Origin: Burkholderiales bacterium
Lineage (GTDB): Bacteria > Pseudomonadota > Gammaproteobacteria > Burkholderiales > Casimicrobiaceae
Assembly: GCA_014378555.1 (NCBI GenBank)
Contig: JACMNN010000252.1
Span: 1 to 33,593, forward strand
Reading direction: 5' to 3'
Length of the DNA: 33,593 nt
This document shows, piece by piece, positions 23,994 through 32,505 of the stretch (the first letter of the stretch is position 1; every line of letters starts with the position of its first letter). The notes below the pieces were generated by a model that made no database searches, had not been told where the DNA came from, and saw only the letters and a program-made list of their open reading frames with translations. The position numbers and the translations under genes are program-made.

Positions 23994-25151
23994 TTAGCGC
24001 GCGGAAACCGCGGCCAACTGCCCGCTCTTGGTTTGCACTAGTGCGCCGTCACCGCTGGCAACTAAGCCGACGTCGGAGGCAAACGCTTCGCTCAAACCAC
24101 GACCGGCGATCTTGCCGGTGTTCCGCTCAATGAGGTGGATCAGGCCGTCAGCGTCCTGAACGGCAACAAAATCACCGATCAACGCGCTGCCAGTGGCGCG
24201 GCGTCCAGCGAGGACGTCCTGCTTCCACACCGTGCCGCCAGTGGTTTTGTCGAAAGCTTGCAGAACCCCCTTTTCGTCGACGGCGTAAACGTATTTGCTG
24301 TCGAGCAACGGGCCGGTGAGCGAGCTTAAGTCGCGCGACCACAATAATGTTCCGCGCACCAGATCAAAGCAGGCAACGCGGCCCTGATAGGCACCAGCAC
24401 AAATGCGCTCGGCATCCATCGCGGGACGGCCAACAACGTCGACGAGGCGTTCAAGTTCAGAAACGCCCTTCGGATTAGCCACGGTAGCTTCCCAGCCAAT
24501 CGCGCCTGTCGCCGGGTCAATGGCCAACAGTCTGCCCTGCGGGGTGCCGATAAACACCGCTCCTCGGCCACTGACTGGAATGGCGCTTGAGCGCACCGTC
24601 AGCGCCGGTAGCGTTCGTTGAATCGCCCACTTGCGTTCGCCGGTTTTGGCGTCGAGCGCGGTCAACACGCCGTCGCCGCCAAGCACCACGACGGTGCTGT
24701 CGGTAATCGCCGCGGGTGCAATGACCTCAGAGCCGACCTTGCTGCTCCAAAGCAGCGCGCCGTTCAGGCCGAGCGCCACCACTTCAGCTTTGCTGGTGCC
24801 TACGACGATCATGTCTTGAGACGCAGCAACACCGCCGGAAACCGTGCCCTTGCCTGCTGGAACTTGAAAGCGTCCGACCACGGCACCGGTTTTTTCATCA
24901 TGCACAAGTAGTGCGCCGTTTGGATGCGCGGCGTACACGCGACCGTTGGCAACCGCCGGTATCAAGCTGCTGGTTTGCTTGCCACCGAGCGCGCTTTGCC
25001 AAGCTGTGACCACATTCGCATTGCCAGTAACCGCGGGCAGTGGCAATACTTTTTTGTCACCGCCAAAGAATGAGAGCGAGCCGCATCCGCTGAGGGCGAG
25101 CGCGACCGTTAGCGGAAGGGCAACTCGCGCGAAACGGTTTAACGCGCTCAC
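23994..25151 (-). CDS. bamB: outer-membrane assembly lipoprotein BamB
   Basis: A 385-residue lipoprotein of the BAM complex that inserts beta-barrel proteins into the outer membrane. A signal peptide with lipobox LSGC (Cys23) is followed by a beta-propeller of PQQ-like repeats (GRVYAAHPNGALLVHDEKTG, VLTALDAKTGERKWAI, GRLLAIDPATGAIGWEA, GVLQAFDKTTGGTVWKQDVL). The start is GTG at 25149-25151, overlapping the yfgM stop by 4 nt (GTGA), so the two are translationally coupled. Confidence 0.95.
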   Translation of the reverse strand: MSALNRFARVALPLTVALALSGCGSLSFFGGDKKVLPLPAVTGNANVVTAWQSALGGKQTSSLIPAVANGRVYAAHPNGALLVHDEKTGAVVGRFQVPAGKGTVSGGVAASQDMIVVGTSKAEVVALGLNGALLWSSKVGSEVIAPAAITDSTVVVLGGDGVLTALDAKTGERKWAIQRTLPALTVRSSAIPVSGRGAVFIGTPQGRLLAIDPATGAIGWEATVANPKGVSELERLVDVVGRPAMDAERICAGAYQGRVACFDLVRGTLLWSRDLSSLTGPLLDSKYVYAVDEKGVLQAFDKTTGGTVWKQDVLAGRRATGSALIGDFVAVQDADGLIHLIERNTGKIAGRGLSEAFASDVGLVASGDGALVQTKSGQLAAVSAR

Positions 25152-25807
25152 TTGGTGGCGCCTGCGGATGCAACTAGGGCAGACACCGCGTCCAATTTCA
25201 CTTGCGTGTATTGTTTTTGCGAGCCTTTCGGGTCAAGCTTGACCAGCGCGGCTTCGTACGCTGTCTTAGCGTCAGCCGGTTTGCCCTGAATGTTGAAAAT
25301 GTCGCCTTTCATGTCGAGGAAAAGCCCCGCGAACGCGTCACTGTGCTTCGCGTCGAGTGCGGCGATGGCGGCGTCATACTGCTTTTGATCGAGCAGCACT
25401 GCAGCAAGGCGCAGCCGAGCAATGCTCGCCAGTTCAGTTTCTTTGCTATTGGCTATAACCCAGTCGAGCTGCGCTTTTGCTGCCGGCAGATCGCCCGCGT
25501 CGAACGCAACTTTTGCCGCGAGCAGCGCACCGCGAGGCGCATAACCGGTGCCGGGGAATTTTTCGATGAGCTGGGCAACAGCGTCTTTGGCCTTAGCCGG
25601 TTCGTTCTTGCTCGCAGCGTCAGACAGCGCGAAGTACAGCGTACTGGCCTCGGCAGCCTGCTTGCCGGTGTAGTACTTCCAGCCCTGATTTGCCGCCACC
25701 GCCAATGCAACGACGGTGACCGCCGCGGTGAGGTAATTGCCGTAGCTCGACCACCATGCTTTTAGGTCGCCGAGTTTCTCTTGTTCGTCTAGATCGTATG
25801 CAGCCAT
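25148..25807 (-). CDS. yfgM: YfgM-family periplasmic TPR protein
   Basis: A 219-residue inner-membrane protein with a large periplasmic TPR domain; in E. coli YfgM works with the chaperone PpiD at the Sec translocon. The N-terminal cytoplasmic segment MAAYDLDEQEKLGDLKAWW is the family hallmark, a transmembrane helix spans about 22-41, and helical repeats fill the rest (YAPRGALLAAKVAFDAGDLP, ASIARLRLAAVLLDQKQYDA, GKPADAKTAYEAALVKL). It overlaps bamB by 4 nt and follows hisS by 59 nt. Confidence 0.92.
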   Translation of the reverse strand: MAAYDLDEQEKLGDLKAWWSSYGNYLTAAVTVVALAVAANQGWKYYTGKQAAEASTLYFALSDAASKNEPAKAKDAVAQLIEKFPGTGYAPRGALLAAKVAFDAGDLPAAKAQLDWVIANSKETELASIARLRLAAVLLDQKQYDAAIAALDAKHSDAFAGLFLDMKGDIFNIQGKPADAKTAYEAALVKLDPKGSQKQYTQVKLDAVSALVASAGATK

Positions 25808-25822
25808 GTTGGACTCTTAAGT

Positions 25823-25845
25823 TCTGAATTCGGGTCTGAATTCGG
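25823..25845. repeat. two tandem copies of TCTGAATTCGG
   Basis: The 11-nt unit TCTGAATTCGG occurs at 25823-25833 and 25835-25845 (12-nt period), followed by a partial TTCTG. It lies in the 59-nt hisS-yfgM gap. No function can be read from it. Confidence 0.6.
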
Positions 25846-25866
25846 TTCTGTGATCGGGGTGTCTGA

Positions 25867-27144
25867 CTAAGCGCGCAGGTGCGCCGTGACAGCAGAACCC
25901 GCAATTATCGCCTGTTCGCCCTGAATTGCTGCGCCGTGGACGTCACGCAGCGGTTTTACAGCCACCGTGCCGGTAGCCGCCTCGTTGTCGCCAATCACCA
26001 GCGCAAAGCGCGCGCCGCTGGCGTCCGCCTTTTTCATCTGGCTTTTGAAGCTACCCATGCCGCCCAAACTGCCGCCGTGCTGGGCCACGGCGAGGCCAGC
26101 ATCGCGTAGCGTTTCAGCGAGTGCACTGGCAGCTTTTTGCGCGGCAACCCCGGCGTGGACGATGTAGGCGTCGAGCGTCGTCACCGGCGTGGAATCGCCC
26201 AGCATCATCAACACTCGCTCAACGCCCATGCCAAAGCCGATGGCGGGCGTAGCTTTGCCACCCAGTTGTTCGAAAAGGCCATCGTAGCGACCGCCGCCGC
26301 ACACAGTAAGCGGCGATCCGAAGCGGTCGGTGACGAATTCGAACGCCGTGCGGTTGTAGTAATCCATGCCACGAACAATGCGTGGGTTAACGACGAACTG
26401 CACGTTTGCTTCAGTCAGCAGTTGCTGCAGGCCCTCAAAGTGAGCGCGGGATTCGTTTTGCAACGAATCGAGCAGGACCGGGGCGGATTTGTTCACCTCA
26501 ATGACGCTGGCAACCTTACTGTCGAGGATGCGCATTGGGTTGCTGTGCAGGCGCTTCTTGGCTTCGTCGTCGAGCGCCGGCAGATTGGCCTCGTAGTGGG
26601 CGATGAGTTTGCTGCGATACGCGGCACGCTCGTCAACACCGCCGAGCGAATTGATCTCGAGTCGAACATCGTTAATGCCCAGTTCGCGCCAGATACGTGC
26701 CGTCATGATCATGATTTCGGCATCAACGTCTGGCCCGTCAAAACCAAAGCACTCTACGTCAAACTGGTTGAACTGACGATAGCGGCCCTTTTGCGGACGC
26801 TCGTGACGGAACACTTGGCCCAAGGTGTAGACACGCACCGGGCCGTTGTAGGTCAGGTTCGCCTCGACCGCCGCGCGCACCAAACCGGCGGTCAATTCAG
26901 GCCGCAAAGTAAGTTTTTCGCCATTCAGTTTGTCTTCGAAGGAATACATTTCCTTTTCAACAATATCGGTGACCTCACCAATAGAGCGGACAAACAGTGG
27001 CGTGTACTCGACAATCGGTGCCCGCATATTGCGATAACCATACTGGCGAGCCACGCGGGTGACGGTTTCCTCAAAAAACTCCCACTTGGCGGAGTCTGTG
27101 GGAAGAATGTCGTTCATTCCCCGGACGGCTTGTAGTTTTTCCAT
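25867..27144 (-). CDS. hisS: histidyl-tRNA synthetase
   Basis: A 425-residue class II aminoacyl-tRNA synthetase that charges tRNA-His. The N terminus has AVRGMNDILP, class II motif 2 is VFRHERPQKGRYRQFNQFDV, the histidine-specific segment is GGGRYDGLFEQLGG, motif 3 is GFGMGVERVLMML, and a C-terminal anticodon-binding domain follows (AYIVHAGVAAQKAA onward). No strong ribosome binding site precedes the ATG. In many betaproteobacteria hisS directly follows ispG; here a 2.3-kb accessory segment separates them, so hisS probably needs a promoter in 27145-27481 or readthrough from ispG. Confidence 0.96.
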   Translation of the reverse strand: MEKLQAVRGMNDILPTDSAKWEFFEETVTRVARQYGYRNMRAPIVEYTPLFVRSIGEVTDIVEKEMYSFEDKLNGEKLTLRPELTAGLVRAAVEANLTYNGPVRVYTLGQVFRHERPQKGRYRQFNQFDVECFGFDGPDVDAEIMIMTARIWRELGINDVRLEINSLGGVDERAAYRSKLIAHYEANLPALDDEAKKRLHSNPMRILDSKVASVIEVNKSAPVLLDSLQNESRAHFEGLQQLLTEANVQFVVNPRIVRGMDYYNRTAFEFVTDRFGSPLTVCGGGRYDGLFEQLGGKATPAIGFGMGVERVLMMLGDSTPVTTLDAYIVHAGVAAQKAASALAETLRDAGLAVAQHGGSLGGMGSFKSQMKKADASGARFALVIGDNEAATGTVAVKPLRDVHGAAIQGEQAIIAGSAVTAHLRA

Positions 27145-27481
27145 TGAATTACTTTAACTATTTTCTGGCGTGCATCGCACGAAACCCGCAGCGATAGGTT
27201 GCGCTCCGCACACCAAGCGTTAGCAGGTGCGCACAACGAACAGGATTTATCGAGGCAATCAACTCAGCAGCCCTTAAATGAATGCCCCGTTTAATTTGGG
27301 TAATCGGCGGATTTCGGCATTTATCGACTTGGCCAATAAACAGCATCTTTCCTTTAAGAAACGGCGGTTTTAGCCGAAAGCTGATGCGCGGCAACTCGTG
27401 CCCATAGGTTGTCCAATGGTTGCCGATGCCTAATTGTAGATTTATATTGATGATGTTTAATCGTACATTCCGGAGTTAGTG
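27145..27481. other. divergent gap between hisS and vapB
   Basis: This 337-nt stretch has no convincing gene. It must hold the hisS promoter on the minus strand and the vapBC promoter near its right end. The one longer open frame on the minus strand (27158-27394) has no recognisable motif or ribosome binding site and a Cys/His/Arg-rich composition unlike the neighbours, so I do not call it. Confidence 0.5.
27433..27475 (+). promoter_or_regulatory. vapBC promoter/operator candidate and ribosome binding site
   Basis: A -10-like TATATT (27443-27448) lies within an imperfect inverted repeat, ATTGTAGATT (27433-27442) against AATCGTACATT (27459-27469), as expected for an autoregulated VapB site. 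CGGAG at 27471-27475 is the vapB ribosome binding site, 6 nt before the ATG. No good -35 is visible. Confidence 0.45.
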
Positions 27482-27721
27482 ATGGCGCTACAGATCGCGA
27501 ATCCCGTGGTAGTGGCCAAAGTCGCCGAGCTGGCCGCATTGACCGGGCTTTCCAAAACCGCTGCGGTCGAAAAAGCCGTGGACGAAATGCTGAGAACGAG
27601 CGCCAGCGCTGAACAGCGCAGAGCCCAGATTTACGCGCTGTTGGCTCAATTTGATCGAATCGCTCCCCAGCCCCGCCCTGAATCCGACATTGTGTGGGAC
27701 GAACATGGCCTGCCCACGTGA
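27482..27721 (+). CDS. vapB: VapB-type antitoxin (Rv0623-like)
   Basis: A 79-residue antitoxin for the adjacent PIN-domain toxin. The N-terminal part (MALQIANPVVVAKVAELAAL, TGLSKTAAVEKAVDEML) matches the Rv0623/PSK-type VapB DNA-binding segment, and the C-terminal tail (RPESDIVWDEHGLP) is the toxin-wrapping region. I chose the ATG at 27482 over the GTG at 27479 because CGGAG is well placed and MALQI is the family start. The gene overlaps vapC by 4 nt. Confidence 0.85.
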   Translation: MALQIANPVVVAKVAELAALTGLSKTAAVEKAVDEMLRTSASAEQRRAQIYALLAQFDRIAPQPRPESDIVWDEHGLPT

Positions 27722-28119
27722 TCGCGGTCGACACCTCAGCGCTCGTCGCGATTGCGTTCGATGAGCCCGAACGTGACGCCTTCATTACACGAATTTTGGC
27801 GGCTCGACGCTGTTTGATTAGTGCCGCGACCTGGGGCGAAACGCGCATCGTCATTCGCAGCCGATGCAGTGAACAGGCTAACTACTATATCGAGGAGCTT
27901 CTGCGCTCCTCCTCGTTTGAAATAGTCGCTGTCAACGCGGCTGTTGCCGACGTGGCAGCGCGCGCCCATGCCAGCTTTGGCAATGGGAGCGGCCATCCCG
28001 CACAGCTCAATTTCGCTGATGTGTTTAGCTACGCTCTTGCTAAAACGCGCAATGTACCGCTGCTATTCAAAGGCAATGACTTTTCGCTTACTGACGTGCA
28101 GAGCTGCTCGGTGAGTTAA
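27718..28119 (+). CDS. vapC: VapC-type PIN-domain ribonuclease toxin
   Basis: A 133-residue PIN-domain ribonuclease; VapC toxins cleave specific RNAs, often tRNA, with a magnesium ion. The acidic active-site residues are all present: Asp5 in IAVDTSALVA, Glu41 in AATWGET, Asp101 in LNFADVFSYALAK and Asp121 in LLFKGNDFSLTDV. The start is GTG at 27718, overlapping the vapB stop (GTGA), which removes eight spurious residues from a longer open frame. The module appears intact. It lies in a 2.3-kb gap between hisS and ispG with a degenerate second vapC downstream. Confidence 0.9.
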   Translation: MIAVDTSALVAIAFDEPERDAFITRILAARRCLISAATWGETRIVIRSRCSEQANYYIEELLRSSSFEIVAVNAAVADVAARAHASFGNGSGHPAQLNFADVFSYALAKTRNVPLLFKGNDFSLTDVQSCSVS

Positions 28120-28981
28120 GCGTGTCGTTGCCTGTGGCAATCCGCAACGAAAAGTCGCGCCATAGGCGTGCTTACAACCGGGCGTCTGCCGGCGGATGAT
28201 GCGCGGGTCGCTTGCTGTGTTTTCGGATCACCGCATCGCGCGGACCGAGCGTTGTCGCTGCGGAGAGTGACGCCACATTCGGCAACTGCTAGGGGCCCCG
28301 CCAGTAAGCTCCTGCCCCGTAGTCATTCACACAAGTCGCCATAAATCACGCCGCTACCGGCCGCGCACAATTTGCCACCAGTTTGCGCCCGCGCCGACCA
28401 ATGCAACCAGCGCCGCCAAAACGCAGCCGGTACTTTGCGCAGAACTACGTGGATTTCGGGCCTCATGGATGTTGACACTACAGTCAATGGCGTTGCGCTG
28501 CTTGCCGGGCAGGATTCAACCTGCGATCAATCCCCAATACTGTTCAATTAAGTCCGTTCGCCCTGAGCGAAGCGAAGGGTTTGAGGCGTGGTCAAACCCT
28601 TCGCTTCGCTCAGGGCAAACGGGTTGGGTCGTTCGGCGAACACTCTCGGGTCAAGCTCCCGCCTACAGGTAGAAGCCGACCCTCTGCAGTCAAAGGGTGC
28701 AGCGCTTAAGCGTTGCGGAATTAAACATGAGCATTGGGGAGGCGAATGAATGACAAGACCTTTGGTTTGGCGAATGGTCGGGTTCGCCCGTCGCCGGCAT
28801 TTCGAGCAACACGTGGTGCGGTGACTTCAGCAACGGCAATGCCGGCAGCTGCGCCCGCGGCGATATTTTCCAGGTCTGCTTGGTGCGCGGCGGACAGTGA
28901 CCCTGCCTTTTCCGTCTTCGCGGTTCGCATCTAAGTCGACTTTAGGTGTAGGCGACGCCTTGGCGTCACCCGAAGGCTGAC
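28120..28981. other. non-coding or decayed stretch with one long hairpin repeat
   Basis: Between vapC and the vapC remnant I see no gene with a recognisable motif. The only strong structure is the hairpin at 28554-28622. Open frames at 28469-28672 and at 28721-28934 (both strands) look random, one being built from the repeat. The stretch may hold remains of genes too decayed to identify. Confidence 0.5.
28560..28616. repeat. long inverted repeat with perfect 25-bp arms
   Basis: Arms 28560-28584 and 28592-28616 are perfect reverse complements around a 7-nt loop; with one mismatch the pairing extends outward to about 28554-28622. The core CCCTGAGCGAAGCGAAGGG is like the single copy at 13769-13796. 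The unit resembles paired REP elements found between genes in many proteobacteria. Confidence 0.88.
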
Positions 28982-29373
28982 GTCATCATTAGAACCCCAT
29001 TAGACGCGGACTCAACCGCGCTCACGGCGGCGACCCTGAATGAACCCGAGCACCAAAGTTTCATCGATGTGCTCACTGCGCTGCGTACCGTCTGCATTGG
29101 TTTGCCGACGCTTCAGCAAGCCCTTATGGTCGCATACAGACGGCAAGGCAATCGGGTGCGAGCACTCATGCGCTACAAGAGGGGCGTCTTGACCTTCCAC
29201 ATGGGTCCGCCCGACGAAAACCTGGTTGAACTGGCCTGCGACACCTTCAAAATTCACGGCGAAGGCAGCGGCCACTCGACGCAGCTTAACTTCGGCGAAT
29301 TTTAGGTACTCGCTTTCCAATCTGACGGGCGTGCTGCTGTACGAGCAGCAATGACTTTATGCAGACCGATTTG
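28982..29373 (+). pseudogene. frameshifted VapC-family toxin remnant
   Basis: In one frame from about 28982 this encodes PLDADSTALTAATLNEPEHQ, SFIDVLTALRTVCIGLPTLQ, then MVAYRRQGNRVRALMRY, and finally GSGHSTQLNFGEF and a TAG stop (29303-29305). The intact neighbour has FDEPERDAFITRIL and GSGHPAQLNFAD at the same places, and the general VapC pattern is clear. A shift at about 29303 restores RYSLSNLTGVLLYE (compare FSYALAK and LLFKG), and a second shift near 29349 restores NDFMQTDL (compare GNDFSLTDV). The active-site Glu is replaced by Gln and the Asp of the LNF(A/G)D motif by Glu followed by a frame break, so the product would be dead. No intact antitoxin is visible upstream. A GTG at 29069 is not a real start. 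Confidence 0.85.
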
Positions 29374-29434
29374 CAGTTCCGCACCGTGGCTGGTGCTGCT
29401 CAATCGCTGTTTTTGCTCGCTTGATTTACGACAG

Positions 29435-30757
29435 CTATGCCTGCACGCGAATCGGAATAACTTTTGGAGTGTCTGGATGTCGCTGATCGGTCTGCCCCGA
29501 TGATCTGGGCGACCCGTTGCCATAGGTGCGTTGCACATAGGCGTCCAGCATCGCCTGAAATTCTTCGGCGATGCGCTCGCCTTTAAGTGTCACAGTTTTT
29601 TTGCCATCTTCATAAACGGGCGCAACCGGTAACTCACCGGTACCCGGCAAACTGATGCCAATATTGGCCATTTTCGATTCGCCGGGGCCGTTGACTACGC
29701 AGCCCATAACGGCCACGCTCATTGATTCAACGCCGGGATGATGCTCGCGCCAGATGGGCATTTGCGCGCGCAAGTAGCTTTGCGTTTTTGCCGCGAGTTC
29801 CTGAAAAAATGTGCTGGTGGTGCGCCCGCAACCGGGGCATGCCGTGACCAGCGGCGTGAAGTTGCGCAGGCCCATCGTTTGCAGCATCTCTTGCGCGACG
29901 ATCACCTCTTTGGCGCGGTCGCCGCCGGGCTCTGGCGTCAGCGAAACTCGGATCGTGTCGCCGATGCCTTGCTGCAACAAAATCGCCATCGCGGCAGTTG
30001 AGGCCACAATGCCCTTGCTGCCCATGCCCGCTTCGGTCAAACCGAGGTGCAGCGGGTAGTTGCAGCGCGCCGCCAGATCGCTATACACCGCGACCAAATC
30101 CTGCACGTCGCTGACCTTGCAGGACAGAATAATTTTGTCGCTCGCTAGGCCGACACTCTCTGCTAGCGCGGCAGATTCCAGCGCTGAAATCACCAGCGCG
30201 TCGCGCATTACTTGTTGCGCCGATTTCGGTTGCGGCAGCGCCGCGTTTGCGTCCATCAGGCGCCCAAGCAACTCTTGATCAAGGCTGCCCCAGTTGACGC
30301 CGATGCGGACCGGTTTTTGCTCGCGACAGGCGATTTCGATCATCTGCGCGAACTGCGTGTCGTGCTTGTCGCCGCGACCAACATTGCCCGGATTGATGCG
30401 GTATTTCGCAAGTGCTTTGGCACACTCAGGATAGTCGCGTAGCAACTTGTGGCCATTGAAATGGAAGTCACCCACCAGCGGCACATTGCAATGCAGCTTG
30501 TCGAGGCCGTCGCGAATTGAAGCTACCGCGGCTGCAGCTTCCGGCGAATTCACGGTGATGCGCACCACCTCGGAACCCGCATTAGCCAACGCGAATACCT
30601 GATCAATGGTGCCCTGAATGTCGGCCGTGTCGGTGTTGGTCATCGACTGCACCATGATCGGTGCCATGTTGCCAACGGCGCCGCCAACGCGGACGTGACC
30701 GATCAGCACTTGCTGCGTGACGCGGCGCGGTTGCGGAAGAAACGGGTTATTACTCAA
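29435..30757 (-). CDS. ispG: 4-hydroxy-3-methylbut-2-en-1-yl diphosphate synthase
   Basis: A 440-residue [4Fe-4S] enzyme (GcpE) of the methylerythritol phosphate route to isoprenoids, converting MEcPP to HMBPP. The N-terminal barrel has [20 protein letters not shown] and [11 protein letters not shown]; the C-terminal cluster domain has [17 protein letters not shown] and [18 protein letters not shown] with the cluster cysteines. The only start consistent with the family N terminus and the in-frame upstream stop (TAG of rodZ) is TTG at 30755-30757; no clear ribosome binding site precedes it, suggesting translation coupled to rodZ, which ends 12 nt upstream. The C-terminal tail ([20 protein letters not shown]) is poorly conserved. 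Confidence 0.95.
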   Translation of the reverse strand: MSNNPFLPQPRRVTQQVLIGHVRVGGAVGNMAPIMVQSMTNTDTADIQGTIDQVFALANAGSEVVRITVNSPEAAAAVASIRDGLDKLHCNVPLVGDFHFNGHKLLRDYPECAKALAKYRINPGNVGRGDKHDTQFAQMIEIACREQKPVRIGVNWGSLDQELLGRLMDANAALPQPKSAQQVMRDALVISALESAALAESVGLASDKIILSCKVSDVQDLVAVYSDLAARCNYPLHLGLTEAGMGSKGIVASTAAMAILLQQGIGDTIRVSLTPEPGGDRAKEVIVAQEMLQTMGLRNFTPLVTACPGCGRTTSTFFQELAAKTQSYLRAQMPIWREHHPGVESMSVAVMGCVVNGPGESKMANIGISLPGTGELPVAPVYEDGKKTVTLKGERIAEEFQAMLDAYVQRTYGNGSPRSSGQTDQRHPDTPKVIPIRVQA

Positions 30758-30769
30758 ACTAGCTTGACG

Positions 30770-31699
30770 CTATTCAACGCGAAAGCGTGCAACGTCGTTG
30801 CGTGTCAATTCGGCCATATCAAACGGTTTGCCGTCGATGCTGACGGTCACATTACCGGCATTGCCCACGGTGAACGACAGTGGCGGTGAGCCGGTAAATT
30901 CGCGCACGCCGGGCGCTGCTGTTTCAGAAAAAATAACGTCTCCCTTGCTGCGCACCTCCGTCCACGACTTGCCTTTGAACGTGATCGCAATGCGCTTATC
31001 ACCGGGCGCCGGTGGCAAAGTGGCCGCTACTAGCGACGGTGGAACGGGAATAAGTGCTGTCGTCGCAATGTTGGCGACACCTTTGATATCCAGGGGCGGC
31101 GCGGCGATTGGGGCGTTCGCGGGTGCAATCACGGCACCGGAGGAGGCGGCTGGTGCGTCTGTCGCAGCACCGGCAACAGCGGCGGAAACCGCCGGCGCGG
31201 CGCCTGCCGACACCGCGGAAGCTTCCTTACTTTTCGCTGCGCTGGCTGCCAAAATTTTAGACGAGTCCCATCCGAACCAACGCCCGCCCTGAAAGTACAG
31301 CACGCCCACCGCGAGCGCTGAAATCAGCAGCAGCGGAACGAACCAGCGTGCCGGGCTAAAGCCATTTCGATCTTTCTCGCGCGCGATCTCGCCAATTGCT
31401 TCCGGCGTAGGCTTGAGCTGGTTGGCAGCGTTAGTTTGCGACTGATCAAGGCCTAAGCTGTCCGGATCAATTCCCACCAGTCGCGCGTAATTGCGCATAA
31501 AGCCGCGCGTAAAGGTGCGTTCGGGCAGGGCGCCCCAGTCACCGGTCTCGATGGCGGCAATTTGTCGTGGCGCAAGTTTTAGTTTGCCCGCGATGTCCTC
31601 TTGGGTGAATCCTGCACGCTCGCGACCTTGGCGAAGCGATTCACCGGGTGGGGTAATGCCTGCACCAAAAACGCTGGGTGTACTTTCGTCCATTGTCAT
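30770..31699 (-). CDS. rodZ: cytoskeletal membrane protein RodZ
   Basis: A 309-residue protein linking the MreB cytoskeleton to the cell wall machinery. A cytoplasmic helix-turn-helix domain (about 18-85: GESLRQGRERAGFTQEDIAG, APRQIAAIETGDW, FTRGFMRNYARLVGID) is followed by a transmembrane helix at 119-138, an Ala-rich periplasmic linker, and a C-terminal beta domain (RIAITFKGKSWTEVRSKGDV, FTVGNAGNVTVSIDGKPFDM). The ATG at 31699 overlaps the pilF stop by 4 nt (ATGA) and has GGAGG 6 nt upstream, so I prefer it to the TTG two codons earlier. Confidence 0.93.
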   Translation of the reverse strand: MTMDESTPSVFGAGITPPGESLRQGRERAGFTQEDIAGKLKLAPRQIAAIETGDWGALPERTFTRGFMRNYARLVGIDPDSLGLDQSQTNAANQLKPTPEAIGEIAREKDRNGFSPARWFVPLLLISALAVGVLYFQGGRWFGWDSSKILAASAAKSKEASAVSAGAAPAVSAAVAGAATDAPAASSGAVIAPANAPIAAPPLDIKGVANIATTALIPVPPSLVAATLPPAPGDKRIAITFKGKSWTEVRSKGDVIFSETAAPGVREFTGSPPLSFTVGNAGNVTVSIDGKPFDMAELTRNDVARFRVE

Positions 31700-32505
31700 T
31701 CGCAACCTCCTTTGGCCAGTTGCTCGTTCAGCGGCGAGTTGGCAAACCGTGACTTGAGCTGCTGCGTGTACGAGTCTTCAGCCGCGCGATCACCTAGGCG
31801 TTTTTCCGCGCAGGCTCCATAAAAAAACAGTTCCGCGCTTTGCGGCTGAGCACCGAGGCCCATCCGCACCTGCTGGCGGGCATCGTCTAGTCTCGCCGTT
31901 TTCAGCGCGATGGCGGCGAGGCCCTGATAGCCGCGTGAGTTGAACGGCTGGATTTGTACCAAGCGCGTGAAATACGTTTCGGCCGGACGAATCATTGCGC
32001 CTTCGAGCGCGCAACTGCCGGCGTTTTCGAGCGCGATTTGTGGCGTGGTGTAGAGCGGCAATTTGAGCGCAGCATCAAACTGTTCCAGGCCTTCCTTGAC
32101 GCGATTTTGCCGACACAAATACGATCCGTAATTGTTGCGAATATCGCCCTCGGCCGGGGCCACCGAGACGGCAAGCTGAAACGCTGCATCGGCCTTAGCG
32201 TATTCGCCGAGATCGGCATGTACTAGGCCCAGAATGCTGTGTGCTACGCCGTAACGGGCGTCGAGTCGAATCGCTTCACGCAGCTCTTCAAGCGCCACGC
32301 TCATCTGGCCGCGTTGAAAATAGTTTGACGCGAGTTCGGTGTGTACTTTTGCGCGGTAACGCAGCGGATCGTCGGAACGATCCTGGGTGGCAGATTGGCT
32401 GTTTTCATCCGGCTGCTCGCGGTTGATCAGGCTGCTGCACGCCGATAACAACACCAACGCTAGCGCCGCCGCACTCAACGTACAAAGGTTTTTCAAACGT
32501 GTCAC
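31696..32505 (-). CDS. pilF: type IV pilus biogenesis lipoprotein PilF/PilW
   Basis: A 269-residue outer-membrane lipoprotein with TPR repeats; PilF (PilW) helps assemble and localise the PilQ secretin in type IV pilus systems. The signal peptide has lipobox LSAC (Cys23). TPR-like units are visible in [60 protein letters not shown] and [20 protein letters not shown]. The frame continues 31 codons upstream inside rlmN, but the GTG at 32503-32505, overlapping the rlmN stop by 4 nt (GTGA), puts the signal peptide at the N terminus. It overlaps rodZ by 4 nt at its other end. Confidence 0.92.
   Translation of the reverse strand: MTRLKNLCTLSAAALALVLLSACSSLINREQPDENSQSATQDRSDDPLRYRAKVHTELASNYFQRGQMSVALEELREAIRLDARYGVAHSILGLVHADLGEYAKADAAFQLAVSVAPAEGDIRNNYGSYLCRQNRVKEGLEQFDAALKLPLYTTPQIALENAGSCALEGAMIRPAETYFTRLVQIQPFNSRGYQGLAAIALKTARLDDARQQVRMGLGAQPQSAELFFYGACAEKRLGDRAAEDSYTQQLKSRFANSPLNEQLAKGGCE

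Noticed and set aside
26137-27135. 332-codon plus-strand open frame
   Set aside because: Antisense to hisS; no motif and no ribosome binding site.
27158-27394. 78-codon minus-strand frame upstream of hisS
   Set aside because: No motif, no ribosome binding site and atypical composition; the region is better explained as promoter DNA for hisS and vapBC.
28345-28470. minus-strand stretch encoding a hydrophobic peptide ending WWQIVRGR
   Set aside because: Could be the C-terminal end of a lost membrane protein, but only about 40 codons remain with no start and no identifiable family.
28469-28672. 67-codon plus-strand frame
   Set aside because: Mostly made of the long inverted repeat read as protein, so not a gene.
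28721-28934. overlapping 66-70 codon frames on both strands near the vapC remnant, considered as a vapB antitoxin
   Set aside because: Neither strand shows a DNA-binding antitoxin pattern or a ribosome binding site; the frames look random.
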